Shown: positions 1 to 4,864 of the stretch, one piece after another
Layout: each line of letters opens with the position of its first letter
Numbering within the stretch: position 1 is the stretch's first letter
From: Chloroflexota bacterium
GTDB taxonomy: Bacteria > Chloroflexota > UBA5177 > JANWHV01
Assembly: GCA_025450255.1 (NCBI GenBank)
Contig: JANWHV010000050.1
Span: 1 to 5,042, forward strand
Direction: 5' to 3'
Length of the DNA stretch: 5,042 nucleotides
Program-made: the position numbers and the translations under genes
Notes under the pieces: model-generated
The model's database searches: none
What the model was told of the DNA's origin: nothing
The model's input: only the letters and a program-made list of their open reading frames with translations

Positions 1-177
1 CACGCCAACCTGGGCGACGTCTACCTGCGCCTGGGCGACACTGCCCTGGCCCACCGGCACATCGCCCAGGCACGGGCGAGCGAGCACCTGCTGAAGGATG
101 ACGGCTACGGCACCATGATCCGGTCGTTGATCGCCCGCCTTGAGGACGCCGCGGGCGCCGAGGCCATCAGGGCGTAA
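1..177 (+). CDS. TPR-repeat protein, C-terminal end (partial)
   Basis: The frame is open from the first base and ends at TAA 175-177, giving the last 58 residues of a protein whose start lies to the left. The opening residues (ANLGDVYLRLGDTALAHRHI) fit the tetratricopeptide pattern: paired helices with small residues at the packing positions, G-D at the turn and A-x-x-H in helix B. A further amphipathic helical segment follows (MIRSLIARLEDA). TPR repeats mediate protein-protein contacts, often as C-terminal regions of large regulators or cyclase/kinase-like proteins. The N-terminal effector domain is not in the window, so the role is unknown. The gene converges on the minus-strand hydrolase. 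Its stop lies 49 bp from the hydrolase TAG, and overlaps by 11 bp if that TAG is disregarded. Confidence 0.75.
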   Translation, partial: HANLGDVYLRLGDTALAHRHIAQARASEHLLKDDGYGTMIRSLIARLEDAAGAEAIRA

Positions 178-226
178 AGAAACGGTAGTAGTCGCCCATG
201 GAGAGAGTGGCCCGCAGCGTCTGGCC
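167..226 (-). other. In-frame extension beyond the hydrolase TAG (probable lost C-terminus)
   Basis: Directly after the TAG that ends the hydrolase (229-227), the same frame continues as GQTLRATLSMGDYYRFFTP and then meets TGA 169-167. The composition (hydrophobic/aromatic strand, DYYRFF) resembles the closing beta-strand of the domain it would complete, not random GC-rich sequence. The 49 bp between the TAG and the TPR gene contains no terminator hairpin and is otherwise unexplained. I infer that the ancestral protein was 20 positions longer and that one base change, or a sequencing error, created the TAG. Confidence 0.55.
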
Positions 227-1771
227 CTACACGAGGTCGGAGAAGCGCACCGTCTCGGGGTTGCGTTCGCCGGCGCCCACGCGGAAGGCATCGTCGCCCA
301 GCGGCGCCAGCGGCTCCTCTACCTCCAGGCCCTCGGGATAGGTGAGCAGGGCCAGGGCGCCCTTCCGCAACACCACGCGGAAATTGGAGACCCAGGGGTT
401 GTGGGCACGGTAGTGCCCCACATACGCCGACCAGGCGGGCGGGCACACGGGCACGGCCGGCCCCGTGTAGCGCTCATTGGTATACCAGTCCGGCCCGTGG
501 AACGCTTCCACTACCGTGTCGCCCTCCCGCGCGAAGCGGAGGAAGTGGCGGGCATAGGCGGGATGATCGACGGCGAAGCGGTCGGGCAGCCGCATGCGCA
601 GCGGCAGGCGCGCCGTGCCGTCATCCAGAATCAAGCGCGTATCCTCGGCGTGGATGCTGAAGCGCTTCTCGCCGCTGGTATAGGTGCCGGCGTATGCGGC
701 GGCATCGACGAGCGTGCTATCCGGCGGCGCGGGGAACGACACCGGCGCGCCGGCACGCGCGTCGCGCAGGGCGGCAAGGGCCGCGCCGGCAATCGCGTGC
801 GGATCGCCGGGGCCGTTTATCAGCACCACGACACCCAACCCAGCATCGAGGTCGCCACTGATGCTGGAGAAGAAGCCGGGCATGCCTCCCCCATGGCCGA
901 CGATCGTGTGTCCGTCCTCCTGCCAGGTGGCAAGGCCCAGGCCATAGTGGCGCGGCCCCCAGGCCGGGATCAGCGGCGCGATCAGCGGCGCGAACCATTC
1001 CTCGTCGAGCACACGGCCGCCCGCGTAGGCGCCGCGGTTGAGCAGCATGCGCAGGTAGATCGCCAGATCGCCGGCGGTGGCGGCCAGGCAGCCGTCCGCG
1101 GTAGCGGTCTCAAACCAGGGCGCGGGCGCCAGCGGATAATCGGGCGGGGCTGGACGGTCGTCGTAGAATGGCTCGTAGCCTACCGCCAGGCGCGAACGGA
1201 CATCGTTGGCGATCGCCGCGACCGTCGCCGTCATGCCAAGCGGCGTCAGGATGCGCTCGCCGATTATGTCGGCATAGCCCATGCCGGCCACCCGCTCCAG
1301 CAACAGGCCCAGGGCCTTATAGCCGGCATTCGAGTAGTGGAAATACGCGCCGGGCGGCGCACTCGTGTGCGTATGGCGCAGGGCATGGACCTCGCTCCGG
1401 GAATCAGGCGAGAAGTCTGATCCTCCCGTTATGCCGGCGGTGTGGCTCAGCAGGTGGCGCGGCGTGATGGGCGCGTAGCGCGATTGCACCGCGAACCAGG
1501 GCAGGTAGCGAGTAACCGGTGCGTCCAGGTCCAGGCGCCCCGCCGCGGACTCTTGCAACAGGGCGATGCCGGTAAACGACTTACCGATTGAGCCGAACTC
1601 GAAGAGGGTCTCCGGGCGCACTGGAAGTTGCGCGTCGAGGTTGGCGAAGCCATAGGTAGCCACGCGCAGCGTCCCCCGGCGATCGGTCAGCGCCAGGGCC
1701 AGGCCGGGGATGCGCTCGGCCGCCATGCGCGCGGCGATGTAGGCATCAAGGTCTTCGGCCGTGCTCACCAC
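227..1771 (-). CDS. Serine beta-lactamase-family hydrolase (class C/PBP-like esterase or peptidase)
   Basis: This 514-residue protein has the class C beta-lactamase/DD-peptidase fold (Beta-lactamase family, about residues 7-335). The three active-site motifs are visible: S61-I-G-K64 (nucleophile and general base), Y146-S-N148, and H293-G-G295 in the place of KTG. HLLSHTAGI (106-114) is the usual signature between the first two motifs. The HGG form is typical of esterases and peptidases of the family more than of true beta-lactamases. About 160 further residues form one or two lipocalin-like beta modules, beginning near AYAGTY (359) and WSAYVGHY (447). No signal peptide is seen, so a cytoplasmic location is likely. 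The start is GTG 1771, overlapping the reductase gene by 7 bp; the adjacent GTG 1768 would give a classical 4-bp GTGA overlap. Translational coupling is likely, since no good ribosome site is visible. The end is probably truncated (see 167-226). The substrate is unknown. Confidence 0.9.
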   Translation of the reverse strand: MVSTAEDLDAYIAARMAAERIPGLALALTDRRGTLRVATYGFANLDAQLPVRPETLFEFGSIGKSFTGIALLQESAAGRLDLDAPVTRYLPWFAVQSRYAPITPRHLLSHTAGITGGSDFSPDSRSEVHALRHTHTSAPPGAYFHYSNAGYKALGLLLERVAGMGYADIIGERILTPLGMTATVAAIANDVRSRLAVGYEPFYDDRPAPPDYPLAPAPWFETATADGCLAATAGDLAIYLRMLLNRGAYAGGRVLDEEWFAPLIAPLIPAWGPRHYGLGLATWQEDGHTIVGHGGGMPGFFSSISGDLDAGLGVVVLINGPGDPHAIAGAALAALRDARAGAPVSFPAPPDSTLVDAAAYAGTYTSGEKRFSIHAEDTRLILDDGTARLPLRMRLPDRFAVDHPAYARHFLRFAREGDTVVEAFHGPDWYTNERYTGPAVPVCPPAWSAYVGHYRAHNPWVSNFRVVLRKGALALLTYPEGLEVEEPLAPLGDDAFRVGAGERNPETVRFSDLV

Positions 1772-2748
1772 AAATGGTGTACCTGGGCGCGGATCTCGCG
1801 ATCGTACAACGCCCGCACGGCGCGCATCGTCTCGTCGCTCAATGGCGACAGGTCGGCGGCGCGCGCGTTGTCCTCGGCCTGCAACGCATTCTTGGCGCCC
1901 GGAATGGCGCAGGTGACGGCGTCGAACATGGTGATCCAGCGCAGCGCGAGCTGCGCCAGCGTGGCGCCCTGGGGGACGAGGGCTTTTAGCTCCTCGGCGG
2001 CGCGCAGCCCGGTCTCGAAGTCCACGCCGGAAAACGTCTCGCCGCGGTCGAAGTACTCGCCATGCCGGTTGGTCACCCGGTGGTCGCCGGCGTCGAAGCG
2101 CCGATCGGCAGTCATCTTCCCGCTCAACAGGCCGCTGGCCAGCGGCACGCGGGCCAGAATGCCCACGCTATTCCGCCGCGCTAACGGGAATACCTCATCG
2201 GCCGGCTTGAGCCGGAACATGTTGAAGATGATCTGGATGGTAGCCACGCCGGGGTAGCGCATGGCGGCGACGGCTTCCTCGGTGGTTTCCACGCTCACGC
2301 CATAGTGCCGGATCTTACCCTCGCGCTTCAGGTCGTCGAGCGCCGCGAACACCTGGGGGTCGTCGTAGGCCGGGCGTGGCGGGCAGTGCAGTTGCACCAG
2401 ATCGAGCGCGTCCACCTCCAGGTTCCGCAAGGACCGCTCCACGAAGGCGGTCAGGTTCGCCTTGTTGTAGCCCTCGGGCACGTGCGGATCGAGCCGCCGC
2501 CCGGCCTTGGTCGCCACGTAAATCTGCTCGCCGCGGTCCTTGAGCAGCCGGGCAATCAGGCGCTCGCTGCGGCCATCGCCGTAGACGTCGGCGGTATCGA
2601 CGAAGTTCACGCCGAGATCGATGGCCCGGTTCAGGGCGCGGAGCGAGGTATCGTCGTCCACCTCGCCCCAGTTGCCGCCGATGGCCCAGGCGCCAAAGCT
2701 GATGACGGAAACCTGAAAACCCGTCTTCCCCAGATCACGGTACTGCAT
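1765..2748 (-). CDS. Aldo/keto reductase
   Basis: This is a 327-residue NAD(P)H-dependent aldo/keto reductase of the (alpha/beta)8-barrel family, reducing aldehydes or ketones or acting in the reverse direction. The N-terminus MQYRDLGKTG is the standard family opening. The catalytic tetrad is in place: D51, Y56 (DTADVYGDGRSE), K81 (VATKAG) and H121 (LVQLHC). The C-terminal cofactor region AIPGAKNALQAEDN (281-294) matches the usual IPG...N loop, with K286 where residues contacting the NADP 2'-phosphate tend to lie. The length is normal. The sequence looks closest to the IolS/AKR11-like bacterial group, by recognition only. ATG 2748 was chosen because the family start fits and GGAG lies 4 nt upstream; an in-frame GTG at 2805 would add 19 residues unlike the family. 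It is the first gene of a unit with the hydrolase. The substrate cannot be told from sequence. Confidence 0.93.
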   Translation of the reverse strand: MQYRDLGKTGFQVSVISFGAWAIGGNWGEVDDDTSLRALNRAIDLGVNFVDTADVYGDGRSERLIARLLKDRGEQIYVATKAGRRLDPHVPEGYNKANLTAFVERSLRNLEVDALDLVQLHCPPRPAYDDPQVFAALDDLKREGKIRHYGVSVETTEEAVAAMRYPGVATIQIIFNMFRLKPADEVFPLARRNSVGILARVPLASGLLSGKMTADRRFDAGDHRVTNRHGEYFDRGETFSGVDFETGLRAAEELKALVPQGATLAQLALRWITMFDAVTCAIPGAKNALQAEDNARAADLSPLSDETMRAVRALYDREIRAQVHHLW

Positions 2749-2752
2749 TTCG

Positions 2753-2759
2753 CTCCCCC
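2753..2759 (-). promoter_or_regulatory. Ribosome binding site of the aldo/keto reductase
   Basis: On the minus strand GGGGGAG is followed by CGAA and the ATG at 2748. The 4-nt gap is slightly short but acceptable. It supports the family-standard start over the upstream in-frame GTG at 2805. Confidence 0.6.
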
Positions 2760-2768
2760 GTTTTCCCT

Positions 2769-2798
2769 TCAGTCTACGCGATCCCGCAAGCGCGGCAT
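2769..2798 (-). CDS. Possible 9-residue leader ORF upstream of the reductase
   Basis: On the minus strand AGGAGG (2811-2806), within the longer purine run GGGGAGGAGG, lies 7 nt before ATG 2798, an ideal spacing. The ORF reads MPRLRDRVD and stops at TGA 2771-2769, 20 nt before the reductase start. This is the strongest Shine-Dalgarno match in the leader, yet it is out of frame with the reductase. The ORF also sits almost wholly inside the hairpin 2777-2802. Three of the nine codons are arginine. It could be a translated leader controlling the reductase or a chance ORF; nothing here shows that it is expressed. Confidence 0.25.
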   Translation of the reverse strand: MPRLRDRVD

Positions 2799-2802
2799 CG
2801 CG
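2777..2802 (-). promoter_or_regulatory. Stem-loop in the reductase leader
   Basis: The arms CGCGAT-x-CCGC and GCGG-x-ATCGCG pair over 10 bp with one internal mismatch and a 4-nt loop. In the reductase mRNA this hairpin would lie 28 nt before the start codon and would bury the start of the 9-codon leader ORF. No U-run follows on either strand, so it is not an ordinary intrinsic terminator. A translation-linked regulatory fold is possible. Confidence 0.35.
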
Positions 2803-2877
2803 CACCCTCCTCCCCGCCGCCGAACCACGCCACGGAGAACACCGATTGCTCGCGCGCCCTCGGGCACTCTTGCTCGC

Positions 2878-2906
2878 ATGTTATCAGCCCTGGCACGATA
2901 TTGCAA
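2878..2906 (-). promoter_or_regulatory. Candidate promoter for the reductase-hydrolase unit
   Basis: On the minus strand TTGCAA (2906-2901, -35, 4/6 matches) and TAACAT (2883-2878, -10, 4/6) are separated by exactly 17 nt. Transcription would begin near 2871, leaving a leader of about 120 nt that carries the hairpin and the short leader ORF. Both hexamers are imperfect, so this is a tentative call. Confidence 0.35.
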
Positions 2907-2956
2907 TTGCGCAGTGGCAGGTGCTCAGAATACTTCTGTCGTGCGGCGGTATGTAT

Positions 2957-2977
2957 GATTATGCACAATTCGTAATC
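2957..2977. promoter_or_regulatory. DnaA-box-like 9-mer within an imperfect inverted repeat
   Basis: TTATGCACA at 2959-2967 matches the bacterial DnaA-box consensus TTATNCACA at every position. It lies in an imperfect palindrome, GATTATG...CGTAATC (2957-2977), ending 13 bp before the -35 of the regulator promoter. It could be a DnaA site, an operator for the XRE protein, or both. I saw no second perfect box in the window, so an origin cannot be inferred from this site alone. Confidence 0.4.
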
Positions 2978-2990
2978 CTGAGATTTGCGA

Positions 2991-3019
2991 TTGACGAAAC
3001 CGCAATGGGGGTTTATGCT
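2991..3019 (+). promoter_or_regulatory. Sigma70-type promoter of the XRE-initiator unit
   Basis: TTGACG (2991-2996, 5/6 to TTGACA) and TATGCT (3014-3019, 4/6 to TATAAT) are separated by exactly 17 bp. Transcription is expected near 3026, giving a leader of about 22 nt before ATG 3048. It is the best promoter in the window. Its position inside the frame starting at TTG 2985 argues that this frame is not coding before 3048. Confidence 0.7.
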
Positions 3020-3037
3020 ACGGGACAGGGAGGCCTT

Positions 3038-3043
3038 GAGGGA
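3038..3043 (+). promoter_or_regulatory. Ribosome binding site deciding the XRE start
   Basis: GAGGGA is followed by 4 nt (ACGA at 3044-3047 being the remainder) and the ATG at 3048. The ATG at 3054 would be too far away, and TTG 3036 has only a cramped site. The site agrees with the upstream promoter. Confidence 0.6.
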
Positions 3044-3047
3044 ACGA

Positions 3048-3443
3048 ATGCGGATGTCGGAAACCTTCGGTTCGCTACTATCCGGTTTCCGTCGGAGGGC
3101 CGGTCTCGCGCAGAACGCGCTCGCGCGGACGGCCGGCATCAACGCCGGCACCGTCAACCGCCTGGAACGGGGCCTGCGCCTCCCCGCCACACGCCGCCAG
3201 GTGCTCGATCTGGCCGCCGCGCTGGCCCTCGACATGGCGGAGACCAATCGCCTGCTCAACGCCGCCGACCTGCCGGCCGAGGGGTTCGGACCGGCGATTA
3301 CCGGCAATCCCGTGATCTGCGATCTGGTCGGCATACTGCAGGATGAGACGATCTCCCACGCCGAACGCGACGAGATCCTGGCCATAGTCGAGCACTGTGT
3401 CCGCCTGGTCGCGCGCGCCCATGGCCGCGCCGGCGGAGCCTGA
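3048..3443 (+). CDS. XRE/Cro-family helix-turn-helix regulator
   Basis: The 131-residue protein has an N-terminal XRE-type DNA-binding domain (about residues 6-70). The first helix is FGSLLSGFRRRAGLAQ; the helix-turn-helix runs from NALARTAGI to NAGTVNRLERG (about 23-42), with the conserved N-x-L-E-R-G ending. The helices VLDLAAALALD and TNRLLNAADLP close the fold. The C-terminal part (about 86-125, NPVICDLVGI... and an EILAIVEHCVRLV helix) is probably helical and may dimerise; I do not recognise it. The start follows the promoter at 2991-3019 and the ribosome site at 3038. The stop TGA lies one base before the next gene's ATG (TGACATG), so the two are almost certainly co-transcribed. By analogy with phage and plasmid modules it may control the initiator gene and itself. 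That role is inferred from position. Confidence 0.88.
   Translation: MRMSETFGSLLSGFRRRAGLAQNALARTAGINAGTVNRLERGLRLPATRRQVLDLAAALALDMAETNRLLNAADLPAEGFGPAITGNPVICDLVGILQDETISHAERDEILAIVEHCVRLVARAHGRAGGA
3435..3438 (+). promoter_or_regulatory. Ribosome binding site of the initiator-like gene
   Basis: GGAG ends 6 nt before ATG 3445 and lies inside the last codons of the XRE gene. It favours this ATG over the in-frame GTG 3397 and ATG 3421, both of which would overlap the regulator. Confidence 0.6.
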
Positions 3444-3444
3444 C

Positions 3445-4350
3445 ATGCCGCGGGACGACGATTTTTCCGCCGGACCGTACGACCTCAGTATCCCCCCCGA
3501 CTGGACCGCCTTCCCCGGTCTCTACCCACCCCTCTACACCCAGACCCCTGATGTGTTCTTCGACTGGGTGGCGCCCTTCCTGCCGGAGATCGAGCTGCGC
3601 GTCCTGCTCTACCTGATCCGCCGCACCCTCGGCTTCAAGAAGCAGGGCGACCAGATCACCATCGAGCAGATTGCCGGCGGCATTATCACCCGTGAGGGAG
3701 TGCGACTCGACTGGGGCGCCCAGATCGGCGAGCGCAGCGTGCAGCGCGCCCTCGCCGGACTGGAGGCCAAGAGCCTGATCGAGCGCCACAAGCAGCTCGA
3801 CCCCGAGCGTGGCTGGCGCCCCAGCTACATCAGGCTCCGCCTCTGCGACCAGTCCGGCCAGGATTGGCAAATCCGCGGCCGCCAGGCGGCACAGCCACTC
3901 GCCGGCGCGGACACCAGGGAGGTGTCTGGTGAGTCGCCTGCCACCCGTCCGGCCAGACACCAGCCTGGTGTCCCGGCACGCACATCCCCTCCTCAGGAGC
4001 CACGTGTCACGCCAGACACCTACAAGAGACAGTCGTTTCAATCTACAGATCGACAAGAGACAGTACCCCCTTCCCCCTATCAAAAAACAGGGGACGGCGA
4101 TGCCGCTCAGGAGCCGCCGCTATGGGACGCGATCAAGCAGGAACTGGCCACGATACTCGCCCCCGCCGTCTACAAGAGCCGCGTGGCGGGGACCTACCAG
4201 CTCCCGGCTAGTGGGCCGGCGATCGTGGTCCGTTGCCCGGACGGCGCCACCAGCCGCTGGCTCGAACGACAGCTCGGCCGCTCAATCGCCGATATCGCCG
4301 CCCGCCTCGCCGGCGCCCCGCAGCCTATCCGATTTACCGGCGAAGGTTAG
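3445..4350 (+). CDS. O-like replication initiator with DnaA domain I-like C-terminus
   Basis: This is a 301-residue protein in three parts. Residues about 29-132 resemble the winged-helix N-terminus of phage replication protein O and related initiators: YTQTPDVFFDWVAPFL, a long helix ELRVLLYLIRRTLGF, ITIEQIAGGI, then a recognition-helix region IGERSVQRALAGLEAKSLI and a wing ending in RPSYIRLRL. Residues about 133-224 are a P/T/R/Q-rich, probably disordered linker. Residues about 226-290 (LWDAIKQELATILAPAVYKS ... AIVVRCPD ... SRWLERQL ... IADIAARL) match the pattern of DnaA domain I, the part of DnaA that contacts helicase DnaB and partner proteins. No Walker A/B motif and no DnaA domain IV are present. 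I infer an origin-binding protein that recruits helicase or DnaA. The linker DNA carries the palindromic repeats at 3910-4020. The start at 3445 follows the RBS and the TGACATG junction. A transcriptional regulator with this architecture is an alternative. Confidence 0.78.
   Translation: MPRDDDFSAGPYDLSIPPDWTAFPGLYPPLYTQTPDVFFDWVAPFLPEIELRVLLYLIRRTLGFKKQGDQITIEQIAGGIITREGVRLDWGAQIGERSVQRALAGLEAKSLIERHKQLDPERGWRPSYIRLRLCDQSGQDWQIRGRQAAQPLAGADTREVSGESPATRPARHQPGVPARTSPPQEPRVTPDTYKRQSFQSTDRQETVPPSPYQKTGDGDAAQEPPLWDAIKQELATILAPAVYKSRVAGTYQLPASGPAIVVRCPDGATSRWLERQLGRSIADIAARLAGAPQPIRFTGEG
3910..3926. repeat. Palindromic repeat copy 1 (GACACC-N5-GGTGTC)
   Basis: GACACCAGGGAGGTGTC is a 17-bp interrupted palindrome inside the initiator gene's linker. 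It matches copy 2 (46 bp downstream) at 14 of 17 positions, the differences being the three central bases. It runs on into TGG, giving GGTGTCTGG at 3921-3929. Confidence 0.65.
3956..3972. repeat. Palindromic repeat copy 2 (perfect 8-bp arms)
   Basis: GACACCAGCCTGGTGTC has perfect 8-bp arms around one central base. Preceded by CCA it also forms CCAGACACC at 3953-3961, the reverse complement of the 9-mer at 3921-3929. This is the best palindrome of the cluster and a likely dimer binding site. Confidence 0.7.
4004..4020. repeat. Palindromic repeat copy 3 (inverted arrangement)
   Basis: GTGTC (4004-4008) and GACAC (4015-4019) face each other with 6 bp between, the reverse order of copies 1 and 2. 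The right half extends to CCAGACACC (4012-4020), the third exact copy of that 9-mer in about 100 bp. Confidence 0.5.
4022..4064 (+). repeat. 12-bp direct repeat ACAAGAGACAGT
   Basis: ACAAGAGACAGT occurs at 4022-4033 and again at 4053-4064, a 31-bp step (about three helical turns). The step is not a multiple of three, so the copies are read in different frames and encode different residues. This argues against a mere protein-level repeat. Confidence 0.6.
4074..4093. repeat. Small inverted repeat around an A-tract
   Basis: CCCCT (4074-4078) and AGGGG (4089-4093) flank ATCAAAAAAC. The arms are short, but the A-tract at the end of the repeat cluster is the sort of bent or easily opened DNA seen beside origins. 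Confidence 0.3.
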
Positions 4351-4396
4351 GCCGCACCCATCACACGCCCGGCAATTCTATGTGCTGCCATAACAT

Positions 4397-4426
4397 ATGC
4401 CACGCAGTGCATTGGCATGGTTTATC
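4397..4426 (+). terminator. Weak hairpin after the initiator gene
   Basis: ATGCCA (4397-4402) can pair with TGGCAT (4413-4418) across a 10-nt loop, followed by GGTTTATC. The stem is short and the T-run poor, so termination is only a possibility. No better terminator was seen after TAG 4348-4350. Confidence 0.2.
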
Positions 4427-4519
4427 ATGTACTACCCGCAGAGAATACCATACATATTATGTGCTATACGTATAATACGCATAACAAATATTTCTAGGAA
4501 CATGATGAACGGCAGGCAT

Positions 4520-4553
4520 GACACCAACTGTGCCGTGCCCTGAACGACACCAG
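4520..4553 (+). repeat. Two further GACACCA words downstream of the initiator gene
   Basis: GACACCA at 4520-4526 and GACACCAG at 4546-4553 lie 26 bp apart in the same orientation. They repeat the half-site of the palindromes inside the initiator gene and sit just past the AT-rich tract. They may be half-sites for the same protein. Confidence 0.35.
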
Positions 4554-4575
4554 ACTCTACCCGTACATGTAGAGT
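4554..4575. repeat. Inverted repeat ACTCTAC/GTAGAGT
   Basis: Perfect 7-bp arms at 4554-4560 and 4569-4575 flank an 8-nt loop. The loop and right arm contain the palindrome TACATGTA (4564-4571). No T-run follows on either strand, so it is more likely a protein site or RNA fold than a terminator. Confidence 0.45.
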
Positions 4576-4864
4576 AGCCGGGGTCAGAGCCGGCCGGCGG
4601 GGCGGCCCCACTCACAGGCGCGACGTGTCGATCGGCGTTACACTGCCGTGCATCGCACACGTAGGCGGTGATTTGGCGAGGGAAGGATGGGCTCTCCAAC
4701 CTTGCCGGGCCGTTCGGACCCTCTTGCGATTCTGGACCCCGTAACGCCAACCGCGCGGGCGGGTCGTGTGGTTCGCGGCGCCAGGAGGACGGCTGACAGG
4801 TGTGCGGACACGGCACGGCAGCGAGGGAATGCCCAACGTTTCGTCGCTACAATCAGATTGGGGA

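Larger units (their letters stand above)
3910..4093. other. Candidate intragenic replication origin
   Basis: Three related palindromes (3910-4020) are followed at once by a locally AT-richer stretch: 4021-4090 is about 44% G+C by hand count, against a much higher surrounding value. This stretch contains a 12-bp direct repeat and an A6 tract. In phage lambda the origin lies inside the O gene, with iterons next to an AT-rich segment, between the coding parts for the DNA-binding and partner-binding domains. The layout here is the same. That it works as an origin is inference. Confidence 0.4.

Noticed and set aside
140..1420. Long plus-strand open frame (about 426 codons) antisense to the hydrolase
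   Set aside because: It is Arg/Gly/Ala-rich without recognisable domains, and it is antisense to a gene with intact SxxK and YxN motifs. Long open antisense frames are usual in GC-rich DNA.
2305..2958. Plus-strand open frame antisense to the reductase and into the intergenic region
   Set aside because: It mirrors the reductase codons, has no ribosome site or family resemblance, and its end turns into Arg/Pro-rich low-complexity sequence.
2774..3385. Minus-strand open frame antisense to the XRE gene
   Set aside because: Ser/Arg-rich shadow of a clear helix-turn-helix gene; it also reads through the mapped promoter region.
3298..4083. Minus-strand open frame antisense to the initiator gene
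   Set aside because: Composition is Gly/Arg/Leu-rich with no domain pattern, and the plus-strand frame has two coherent domains.
4634..4748. 8-bp inverted repeat GGCGTTAC/GTAACGCC 100 bp apart
   Set aside because: Short arms, far apart, with no flanking duplication or transposase; not enough to propose a mobile element.
4457..4816. Minus-strand open frame in the gene-free region (about 119 codons)
   Set aside because: Pro/Cys/Arg-rich, no ribosome site, no family resemblance; its overlapping neighbours in other frames look equally random.
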